From: Nonomuraea antri
GTDB taxonomy: Bacteria > Actinomycetota > Actinomycetes > Streptosporangiales > Streptosporangiaceae
Length of the DNA: 38,737 nt
Assembly: GCF_013283785.1 (NCBI RefSeq)
Contig: NZ_JABCPZ010000089.1
Location: 1-38,737 of the forward strand
Reading direction: 5' to 3'
A program made the translations under genes and the position numbers. The notes beneath the pieces are model-generated. The model had not been told where the DNA came from. It saw only the letters and a program-made list of their open reading frames with translations, and did no database searches. Below are positions 32,984-38,737 of this stretch, one piece after another. The first letter of the stretch is position 1, and the number at the start of each line of letters is the position of its first letter.

Positions 32984-33790
32984 CTAAGCGGGCACCCGGA
33001 CGGCGGCGAGCTGGGTCGACTGGGCGACCAGCCGGCCCTTGTCGTCCCACACCTGCACCGACTCGTCCACCCGGTCGCCGCCCACGTCCGTCGCCGAGGC
33101 CCGCACCCGCACCGGCCCGGGCGCGGGCAGCCTGCGGACGTAGGCGGAGAACTGGATCGTCGGCATCCACCCGGGCAACCCCAGTTCGAACGTCACCGGC
33201 GGCACCGGGTCGAGCGCCACCAGCAGGCTCAGCGGGTCCCAGTCGGAGCCGTCGGCCAGCCGCTGCCAGGTCGCGATGGAGCCCGTCCTGGACGGCTCGC
33301 CGAAGACGAACGCCAGCGCGGCCGGGTCGATCCGCTCCTCGACGACCTCCATGAGCGGCACCTTGAAGTCGACGCCGGGCGGATCGGCGGGCGCGGGCCA
33401 GCACTCCTGCTCGGGCGGCAGCTCGACCGGGTCCACCCCGGACCACCACGGATCGGCGTCGTCCAGCAGGCCGAGGGTGATCAGCGCCTCGACCCTGACC
33501 CGGCCGCTCTGCTCCAGCGTGGCCGCGACCTGGGTGACGCTCCGGCCGCCGCGCAGCGTCCGCACCCGCACCTCGGCGGGCCCGTGCTCGGGCGACTCGA
33601 TGAAGGACCCGCTCACGGCGGTCAGGTGCGGATGCTCGCCGCCCGCGCTGTCGCACGCGACCCGGCCGAGCACGGCCAGCAGGTACCCGCCGTGCGGCCG
33701 GGTGCCGACGCTCCACAGCGGGTCGAGCACGGCCTCGTACGTGCCGTCCCCCCGCGCGGACAATGCGGTCGCTTCCTGAAAAGTCCCCAT
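32984..33790 (-). CDS. Acyl-CoA thioesterase family protein (double hotdog)
   Basis: A 268-residue protein of the thioesterase 4HBT_3/TesB-like group with two hotdog repeats. The start has LDPLWSVGTRPHGGYLLAVLGRVACD, the first hotdog helix. The second half has SDWDPLSLLVALDPVPPVTFELG, MPTIQFSAYVRRLPAPGPVRVR and QVWDDKGRLVAQSTQLAAVR, the typical final strand QxxxDxxGRLVAxSxQ. It would cleave medium- or long-chain acyl-CoA in the cytosol. AAGGG lies seven bases before the ATG. It is divergent from a TetR regulator, which probably controls it. Confidence 0.9.
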   Translation of the reverse strand: MGTFQEATALSARGDGTYEAVLDPLWSVGTRPHGGYLLAVLGRVACDSAGGEHPHLTAVSGSFIESPEHGPAEVRVRTLRGGRSVTQVAATLEQSGRVRVEALITLGLLDDADPWWSGVDPVELPPEQECWPAPADPPGVDFKVPLMEVVEERIDPAALAFVFGEPSRTGSIATWQRLADGSDWDPLSLLVALDPVPPVTFELGLPGWMPTIQFSAYVRRLPAPGPVRVRASATDVGGDRVDESVQVWDDKGRLVAQSTQLAAVRVPA

Positions 33791-33819
33791 AAGACGCCCT
33801 TTCCGCCAGGCGATCAGAT

Positions 33820-33850
33820 TGACATCGTTAACCTGACGCCGTCAACCTGA
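33820..33850. promoter_or_regulatory. Overlapping divergent promoter and operator of the thioesterase/TetR pair
   Basis: On the plus strand TTGACA (33820-33825) is a consensus -35, followed 17 bases later by TCAACC, with the tetR ATG at 33856 close after. On the minus strand TTGACG faces TCAATC with the same spacing. GTTAACCTGA and GTCAACCTGA (33827-33836 and 33841-33850) are direct repeats 14 bases apart, a possible TetR site covering both promoters. Confidence 0.5.
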
Positions 33851-33855
33851 GATCC

Positions 33856-34545
33856 ATGACCACCAGACGCGTACGGGCCAGACGCGGCGAAGGCGCGCTG
33901 CTGCGCGAGGAGATCCTGTGCGCGGCCGAGGCGCTGCTGACCGAGGCGGGCACCGAGGACGCCCTGACCGTCCGCGCGGTCGCGGAACGCGCCGGCGTCT
34001 CCACGCCCTCGGTCTACCTGCACTTCGCCGACAAGGACGCCCTGGTCGAAGCGGTGTGCCTGCGCGTATGGGACGAACTGGCCAGGCTCTTCCGAGCCAA
34101 CGCGCACGGCGACCCGTTCGCCGCGATGGGCAGGTGCGGCCGGGCCTACGCCCGTTTCGCCCTCGACCACCCGGTGCAGTATCGCGTGCTGATGATGCGC
34201 CCGTCGGCCGGGCCCGGCGTGCCCCCGGCCGCGCGCGAATGCTTCCGGCTCATGGTCGAGACCGTGGCCCGCTGCGTGGAGGAGCGGGTGCTCGAAGGCG
34301 ACCCGGAGACGCTCGCCCTGGGCCTGTGGTCGGCCGTGCACGGCTGCGTATCGCTGTTCATCGCCCAGCCGTCGTTCCCGTGGCCGGCCGACCAGGAGGC
34401 GTTGATCGACCACATCGTCAAGATCGCGGGATACGGCGCCGCGCTCTACTCGCGGCTGCCGCCGGCGCCGCCGCCGAGCGCGGAACTGGCCGCCGAGCTC
34501 GACGCCTTCGGCGCGCGGCTGGCGGCCCGTTCAGCGGATGACTAA
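33856..34545 (+). CDS. TetR family transcriptional regulator
   Basis: A 229-residue regulator. The N-terminal helix-turn-helix is at about residues 15-60: LREEILCAAEALLTEAGTED, then VRAVAERAGVSTPSVYLHFADKDALVEAV. The C-terminal domain has the WHG pattern (HPVQYRVLMMRP and LWSAVHGCVSLFIAQP), found in TetR_C_33 type proteins. No ribosome site precedes the ATG. Its neighbour is a divergent acyl-CoA thioesterase, so a fatty-acyl-CoA ligand is plausible (inference). Its TAA overlaps the stop of the convergent NERD gene by three bases (34542-34545). Confidence 0.92.
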   Translation: MTTRRVRARRGEGALLREEILCAAEALLTEAGTEDALTVRAVAERAGVSTPSVYLHFADKDALVEAVCLRVWDELARLFRANAHGDPFAAMGRCGRAYARFALDHPVQYRVLMMRPSAGPGVPPAARECFRLMVETVARCVEERVLEGDPETLALGLWSAVHGCVSLFIAQPSFPWPADQEALIDHIVKIAGYGAALYSRLPPAPPPSAELAAELDAFGARLAARSADD

Positions 34546-35378
34546 CCCTCGCCGTACCTGGGGGGAAGCACCTGGGCGGCGATGTCGTAGATCTTGTTGA
34601 TCTCGGTCTCGGTCAGCGCCCGCTCGCGCTTGGTGATCCACCTGCGGGCGCGGTCGCCCTGGTAGACGTCCACGCCGCGGATGGTCATGACCTTCCACGG
34701 CACGGCCGGGCCGTAGATCGCCAGCGACGGCACGACCGTGATCTCGCGGCCGTACGCCTTGGTGATCAGCTCGCTGGCCTGCGACGCCTCCCACTTCGCC
34801 TCGGTGAGGCGGGGCTTCATGTCGAACGGCCCGTGGAAGAGCTTCTTGCCCATCTGCACGCGCACCGGCAGGCGCTTGTCCCACTTCTCGGAGTCGACGG
34901 CGTACACGCCGGTCGGCCCCACCACGAGGTGGTCGATCTGGGCCTCGCTGCCCGGGATCGCCCTGGCGTGCAGCGTGCGATAGCCGCTGCGCTCCAGCTT
35001 GCGCAACTGCGCCTCGGTACGCCGCTCGGCCACCGAAGAACGCCGCCACGCCGGCACGCTGGAATGCGAACGGGCGCGGTAGACCGATTCCAGGATCGCC
35101 GCGACGACGCCCGCGCTCACGCCCACGCGCCAGTCGCCCACGAGGAAGCCCACGGCGACGGCGACGCCGAGCGCCAGCAACACGCGGTTGCGCAGGCGGC
35201 GGAAGCGCGGCTGCCGAAGCAGGGTACGCACGGACGCCCGCTCGACGGGCGCGTACGTGGAGGTGGGCGCCGAAGGTGTGGCGGCGGCGGTCTGCTCGCC
35301 CTCTGGCCGTTCGCTCACCCAGATCGGTGACGCGTTGTGACCGTCTTCTCGCTGCTGGTCGGAGTCCACGTAACTCAC
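34542..35378 (-). CDS. Membrane-associated NERD (nuclease-related) domain protein
   Basis: A 278-residue protein. After a polar, Pro-rich N-terminus, two hydrophobic segments (about residues 66-98, VLLALGVAVAVGFLVGDW and VGVSAGVVAAILESV) anchor it to the membrane. The NERD domain follows: RRTEAQLRKLERSGYRTLHARA, GSEAQIDHLVVGPTGVYAVDSEKW, with the nuclease-like Asp and DSEK (D-x-E-x-K) residues present. NERD domains are proposed nucleases and occur in stress and DNA-processing proteins, but this protein has no helicase or kinase partner nearby. Its stop overlaps the TetR stop. Confidence 0.87.
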   Translation of the reverse strand: MSYVDSDQQREDGHNASPIWVSERPEGEQTAAATPSAPTSTYAPVERASVRTLLRQPRFRRLRNRVLLALGVAVAVGFLVGDWRVGVSAGVVAAILESVYRARSHSSVPAWRRSSVAERRTEAQLRKLERSGYRTLHARAIPGSEAQIDHLVVGPTGVYAVDSEKWDKRLPVRVQMGKKLFHGPFDMKPRLTEAKWEASQASELITKAYGREITVVPSLAIYGPAVPWKVMTIRGVDVYQGDRARRWITKRERALTETEINKIYDIAAQVLPPRYGEG

Positions 35379-35384
35379 CGTAAC

Positions 35385-35509
35385 TCGGAGGTCTGATCGA
35401 TTCCTAGTGTTGCCCTGTCCATAGTTTTATGGCCCGGCTCATCGTGTTCCACTCGTGTTTTTGGGGTATGTCTTACGTTCCTCTCTAGAGATGCCTACTG
35501 TTCATAACC
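35385..35509. promoter_or_regulatory. AT-rich promoter region before the amidase
   Basis: This 125-bp stretch is clearly AT-rich for this genome. TTACGT (35473-35478) and TACTGT (35496-35501) are spaced 17 bases and end eight bases before the GTG at 35510, a good fit to a leaderless promoter. The divergent NERD promoter presumably lies in the same gap. Confidence 0.5.
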
Positions 35510-36916
35510 GTGCGAGAACTTCACGAGCTTTCGGCTCTCGAACAGGCACAGGCCATCCGCGACCAGGAGATCTCCCCGGTCGAGCTCACCCGCCACTACC
35601 TCGATCGGATCGGGCGTATCGATCCTCAGGTGGGCGCGTACGTGACCGTAACCGCAGAAAAGGCACTCGAGCAGGCCCGCCGGCTCGAACAGGAGCTGCC
35701 GGAAGGACCTCTCGCCGGAGTGCCGATCCCGATCAAGGATCTTAACCTGGTGAAGGACGTGCCGATCATGTTCGGCTCGTCGGCGTACGAAGGCTTCGTC
35801 GCCCCCGTGGACGACACCGTCGTGGAACTCCTGCGCGAGGCCGGCACGATCATGCTGGGCAAGACCGCCACGCCGGAGTTCGGCCTGCCCTGCTACACCG
35901 AGACCTACCTCTCCCCGCCCACCCGCTCGCCGTGGGACCTCGGCACTTCGGCCGGCGGGTCCAGCGGGGGCGCCGCCGCGGCCGTGGCCGCCGGGCTGGC
36001 CCCGCTGGCCCAGGGCAGCGACGGCGCGGGCTCGGTACGCATCCCGTCGTCGGTGTGCGGCCTGTTCGGCATCAAGCCCACCCGCGGCCGCATCAGCTTC
36101 GCGCCGATCATCCCGGACCTGGCGGGCATGTCCACCAACGGGCCGATCGCCAGGAACGTCGCCGACGCCGCGGCGCTGCTCGACGTGATGACGCACAACC
36201 GGCCGGGTGACCTCTACCTGGCGCCGCCGCACGAGGGCACGTTCCTGGCCTGCGCCGGCCGCGACCCGGGACGCCTGCGCATCGCGCGCTACGCCGAGGC
36301 CGTCGTCGCCGACGCCGAACTGCACCCCGAGGTGAAGGCCGCCTACGAGGAGGCCACCAAGACCCTCGTCGGGCTCGGCCACGAGGTCGTCGAGATCGAG
36401 CGGCCGTTCGGCCCCGAGGTCGTGCCGCTGTTCACCACCCTGTGGTTCGCCTTCGCCTGCATGCACCCGGTCGCCGACGAGCACGTCTCCAGGCTCCGTC
36501 CCGTCACCGCCTGGCTGCGCGAACGCGGCTTCGCCACCTCCGCGCCCGTCTTCCTGCAGGCCCAGGCGCAGCTCCAGGCCGCCGCCAGGGTCGCGCTGCC
36601 GATCACGAACGCCTACGACGCGGTGCTCACCCCGACCGTCACGCAGCCGCCGCGTCCGATCGGCTGGTTCGAGGACGTGGACGACGTGGCGGAGACGTTC
36701 GAGCGGATGAAGAGCTTCGCTCCCTTCCCGCCCATCTACAACGTCACCGGACAGCCCGCGGTGAACCTGCCGCTGTACTGGAGCCAGGACGGCCTGCCCA
36801 TCGGCGTCATGCTGGCCGGCCGGATCGGCGGCGAGGGCACGCTGATCTCCCTGTCGGCCCAGATCGAGGCGGCCAGGGGCGGCTTCTGGGGCGAACGCAG
36901 GCCGCCCGTCTGGTGA
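35510..36916 (+). CDS. Amidase signature family enzyme
   Basis: A 468-residue amidohydrolase. The Lys-cisSer-Ser triad is visible: VPIPIKDLNL (Lys), GTSAGGSSGGAAAAVAAGLAP (cis-Ser of GGSSGG) and GSDGAGSVRIPSS (nucleophile region). The rest matches the family, with FGIKPTRGR and the C-terminal YNVTGQPAVNLPL. Length is standard. Substrate may be an aliphatic or aromatic amide; it is not a clear GatA because no gatB or gatC lies near and the Glu-tRNA-specific C-terminus is absent. The GTG start has no ribosome site but fits a leaderless promoter. The stop lies in a 12-bp triplication. Confidence 0.93.
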   Translation: MRELHELSALEQAQAIRDQEISPVELTRHYLDRIGRIDPQVGAYVTVTAEKALEQARRLEQELPEGPLAGVPIPIKDLNLVKDVPIMFGSSAYEGFVAPVDDTVVELLREAGTIMLGKTATPEFGLPCYTETYLSPPTRSPWDLGTSAGGSSGGAAAAVAAGLAPLAQGSDGAGSVRIPSSVCGLFGIKPTRGRISFAPIIPDLAGMSTNGPIARNVADAAALLDVMTHNRPGDLYLAPPHEGTFLACAGRDPGRLRIARYAEAVVADAELHPEVKAAYEEATKTLVGLGHEVVEIERPFGPEVVPLFTTLWFAFACMHPVADEHVSRLRPVTAWLRERGFATSAPVFLQAQAQLQAAARVALPITNAYDAVLTPTVTQPPRPIGWFEDVDDVAETFERMKSFAPFPPIYNVTGQPAVNLPLYWSQDGLPIGVMLAGRIGGEGTLISLSAQIEAARGGFWGERRPPVW

Positions 36917-36945
36917 CAGGTCAGGTGACTGGTCTGGTGACAACT
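36910..36945. repeat. 12-bp direct repeats at the amidase stop codon
   Basis: Three 12-bp copies, CTGGTGACAGGT, CAGGTGACTGGT and CTGGTGACAACT, run from 36910. The amidase TGA is inside the first copy and TGA recurs in the next two. Confidence 0.7.
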
Positions 36946-36982
36946 CGCCGGGACGGGTCTGGCCGGACCGGCGCGGCGGGTT

Positions 36983-36988
36983 TACGTT
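36983..36988 (+). promoter_or_regulatory. -10 element of a leaderless promoter
   Basis: TACGTT at 36983-36988 matches TAnnnT and ends six bases before the GTG at 36995, where no ribosome site exists. Confidence 0.5.
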
Positions 36989-36994
36989 CTTGAT

Positions 36995-37285
36995 GTGAGA
37001 AGCGCAGCGGAGATTCTCCTGTTCCTCATCGGGGTGTCACTGGGCCTTTTCGTGCTGATCAGCCTGCTGGTCATGATCCCGGGCCGAGGGGCGCGACGGC
37101 GGGCCGAGTCCGGGCCCGTCTGGCTCGGCGGGCCCGCGCGCAGCGAACGCGGAGTGAGCACGTCCGGCCTGGTGCTGGCGGACCGGGTCGCGCACTGGAC
37201 GGACGTGCCGGAGAACGACTGGATCGCCGCCGCGGAGACGGCCGAACCCGGCCGGCGTCTCGGCGGCGCCTCGGCGGGATGGTGA
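36995..37285 (+). CDS. Small single-pass membrane protein
   Basis: A 96-residue protein without a named family that I recognise. Residues about 5-30 (AEILLFLIGVSLGLFVLISLLVMI) form one membrane segment, followed by an Arg-rich stop-transfer (GRGARRR), and a cytosolic or mixed tail with WLGGPARSERG, VAHWTDVPENDW and a Gly/Ala end. Similar small proteins precede DUF5130 genes in actinobacteria. The GTG start is leaderless in appearance. The stop overlaps the next start (ATGGTGA), so the two are translated together. Confidence 0.75.
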   Translation: MRSAAEILLFLIGVSLGLFVLISLLVMIPGRGARRRAESGPVWLGGPARSERGVSTSGLVLADRVAHWTDVPENDWIAAAETAEPGRRLGGASAGW

Positions 37286-37653
37286 GGACGATGCGCGCAC
37301 TGACCGCCACGCAGGCCGATGACGTCCGCCAGGCACTGGCCACCGCCGAGCGGCGCAGCGGCCTGCGCTTCGCGCTGTTCCTGGGTGAGCCCGTCGGCGG
37401 GCGCAGGCACTTCGCCGAACGGCTGCACGCCGCGCTCGGCGACGAGGCCGGCCACGCCGTGGTGATCCTGGTGGACCTGTCGGGACGGGCCCTGGAGGTC
37501 GTGACCGGCGAGCAGGCCAGGCGCAAGCTGCCCGACGGCGTCTGCCGGCTGACCGCGATGTCGATGGCCACCGCCTTCAGCGTGGGCGACCTGGTGGGCG
37601 GCCTGCTCTACGGCATCGCCGCACTCGGCGAGCAGGCCACCGCGAAGCGCTAG
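37279..37653 (+). CDS. DUF5130/TPM-like domain protein
   Basis: A 124-residue soluble protein. The layout LTATQADDVRQALATAERRSGLRFALFLGEPV, then HAVVILVDLSGRALEVVTGEQARRKLPD and AFSVGDLVGGLLYGIAALGEQ is that of the DUF5130 family, a short TPM-domain-like protein of actinobacteria. Function is unknown; TPM domains are linked to membrane and cell-wall processes. It lies in a coupled pair with the small membrane protein. The ATG at 37279 is used; starts at 37282 and 37291 are also possible. Confidence 0.8.
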   Translation: MVRTMRALTATQADDVRQALATAERRSGLRFALFLGEPVGGRRHFAERLHAALGDEAGHAVVILVDLSGRALEVVTGEQARRKLPDGVCRLTAMSMATAFSVGDLVGGLLYGIAALGEQATAKR

Positions 37654-37656
37654 CGC

Positions 37657-38604
37657 CTACTGGGTCAGCAGGCGGACGACGTGCCTGCTGACGCCGTCGA
37701 GCAGCGTCGCCGGGGCGATCGGCGCGTCGGCCACCGCCGAGAACAGCGCGGGCAGCCCGGGCAGCGGGAACCCGTCGTCCTTCAGCGCCGCCGCGCCCAC
37801 CGCGTTCTTGTCGAGCGCCGCGCGGCTGCGCTCCCAGGCGTCGAGCACCTCCTCGGGGGAGGGCACGCCGAACCCATGACCCACCGGCGCCGCGTGCCGC
37901 AGCCGCACCAGCGGGGTCTCCGCGAACGCCAGCGCGGTGCGCGCCCGCACCTGCAGGTCGGCGCGCGGCTCCGGGTCGATCCAGTCCATCGCCGTGCACG
38001 GATTGCGGCAGGTGGCCACGCACACCGCCAGCGCGCCGGCGACCTGGCTGTGCTGGCGGTCGAAGTAGGCGCGCCAGCCCTCGGCGGGCTCGCCGGCCAC
38101 CCGCAGGGTCCGGTTCGTGGCCGACTGCTCGGACTTGGTGTGGTCGCACTCGCGGTCGCCGATCACGCCGAACCTGCTGCCCGTCGCGCTCAGCCCGGCC
38201 GGCCAGCGGCCGGGGTCGCCGGCGTGGCCGAAGCTCGGCTCGAAGGCCAGCAGCGGCAGGTATTCGCTGGCGATGTGCACCGCGGCGATCATCGGGCTCA
38301 GCTCGCGCCGGTGCCAGCGCACCGCGATCACCTCGAGCAGCAGCTCGTACGCCGGACGCAGCGAATCGAGCGCGCCGCGCGGCTGCTCGCGCGGGGTCTG
38401 CGGCATGTGGCAGGCCCGCGCGCGCCGGCGCAGCTCCGTGGGCACCGAGCGGGCCTCGGCGGCGAAGTCCTCGGCGTCGAGGGAGAGCAGCCGCTGCCCG
38501 AACTCGCACACGTCGGCGATCTCCGAGGTCGGCGCGAGTGCGCCCAGATCGGCGAACGCGTAGCGGCGGGCGAGGGCCATCAGCAGGTCACGTGTCGAGT
38601 CCAC
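37657..38604 (-). CDS. Uncharacterised protein with a CX3CX3C motif
   Basis: A 315-residue protein that I do not recognise. It has no signal peptide or membrane segment. It begins with a helical region (MDSTRDLLMALARRYAFADL), has a central CDHTKSEQSATNR, and then C195-x3-C199-x3-C203 (CVATCRNPC), a possible metal or redox site. The C-terminal third (PLVRLRHAAPVGHGFGVPSPEEVLDAWERSR) looks like a helical bundle. The ATG at 38604 is followed by a plausible first helix. Its stop is only three bases from the convergent DUF5130 stop. I cannot assign a role. Confidence 0.6.
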   Translation of the reverse strand: MDSTRDLLMALARRYAFADLGALAPTSEIADVCEFGQRLLSLDAEDFAAEARSVPTELRRRARACHMPQTPREQPRGALDSLRPAYELLLEVIAVRWHRRELSPMIAAVHIASEYLPLLAFEPSFGHAGDPGRWPAGLSATGSRFGVIGDRECDHTKSEQSATNRTLRVAGEPAEGWRAYFDRQHSQVAGALAVCVATCRNPCTAMDWIDPEPRADLQVRARTALAFAETPLVRLRHAAPVGHGFGVPSPEEVLDAWERSRAALDKNAVGAAALKDDGFPLPGLPALFSAVADAPIAPATLLDGVSRHVVRLLTQ

Positions 38605-38633
38605 GCGATGACCTTCTCACGTCGCGCGAGCCG

Positions 38634-38737
38634 TTACGGACACGGTTCCCTGACGCACTGGATCTCCTGGGTGGGGGTCGGCTCGGGCGAGGGTTCCTGC
38701 GGATCGGGGGTGCTCGGCTCGGGCGTGGGCTCTGAGC
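38634..38737 (-). CDS. C-terminal tail of a gene running off the window edge
   Basis: The last 33 codons of a minus-strand gene: a Pro/Glu/Thr/Ser-rich tail (EPTPEPSTPDP and EPSPEPTPTQ) ending EIQCVREPCP and a TAA stop. The composition is that of an extracellular linker or stalk, with two late Cys that could form a disulfide. The remainder lies outside the window. The phase is consistent and no internal stop is present. Confidence 0.65.
   Translation of the reverse strand, partial: SEPTPEPSTPDPQEPSPEPTPTQEIQCVREPCP

Overview
The window is a chromosomal stretch of a very GC-rich, high-GC Gram-positive actinobacterium. Evidence for this: almost every third codon position is G or C, GTG/TTG starts are frequent, there is an F420-type luciferase-like oxidoreductase, many TetR/AraC/LysR-type regulators, a class F sortase, WXG100-like proteins, an FmdB zinc ribbon and a DUF5130-type protein. 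The mix resembles Streptosporangiaceae such as Nonomuraea, but that is an inference from gene style and not a measured assignment. I see no phage, insertion sequence, rRNA, tRNA or CRISPR array. It reads as chromosome-arm type metabolic, regulatory and cell-surface genes.

Layout. 1-877 is a gene-free field of degenerate GC-rich tandem repeats. 878-2533 is a divergent quinone-oxidoreductase/TetR pair with two operator copies between them. 2587-4112 is a cytosolic serine hydrolase overlapping a metallo-beta-lactamase-fold hydrolase. 4113-4508 is a 30-bp tandem repeat field. 4509-8965 holds a Nudix hydrolase, a secreted phosphodiesterase, a divergent F420-type oxidoreductase/ArsR pair and an unrecognised conserved-looking protein. 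8884-11772 (minus) is a three-gene unit: WXG100-like small protein, large helical protein and lipoprotein. 11874-13456 (minus) is a PhoU-like/Pit phosphate transport pair. 13588-18843 is a coupled unit of a PhnW-like aminotransferase, a LysR regulator, a flavin/GcvT N-methylamine dehydrogenase and PurU.

18948-22969 is a surface/signalling block: an acidic membrane-anchored protein, a histidine kinase, a response regulator, an Asp-repeat surface protein and a class F sortase. Two copies of an inverted repeat TGAGA-N4-TCTCA sit just before and just after the two-component genes. 23065-26282 (minus) is prolyl oligopeptidase, AraC regulator and VOC protein in tandem. 26563-28250 carries an HNH endonuclease, a GNAT acetyltransferase and an FmdB zinc ribbon. 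28267-31645 (minus) carries a WYL-only protein, ilvD and an RpiR regulator. 31748-35378 has a diaminopimelate-decarboxylase-like enzyme, a thioesterase/TetR divergent pair and a membrane NERD protein. 35510-38737 has an amidase, a small membrane protein, a DUF5130-type protein, a Cys-containing unknown protein and the C-terminal tail of a gene running off the right edge.

The most interesting points are: (i) the WXG-like/large-protein/lipoprotein operon; (ii) the N-methylamine/one-carbon cluster that pairs a phosphonate-type aminotransferase with a covalent-flavin dehydrogenase and PurU; (iii) the two-component system with matching palindromes and acidic surface proteins on both sides; (iv) tandem repeats, repeatedly of exactly 30 bp period, placed at the 3' ends of unrelated genes and in two cases duplicating the stop codon. 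Many first genes of transcription units look leaderless, with a TAnnnT -10 element 6-8 bases before the start codon.
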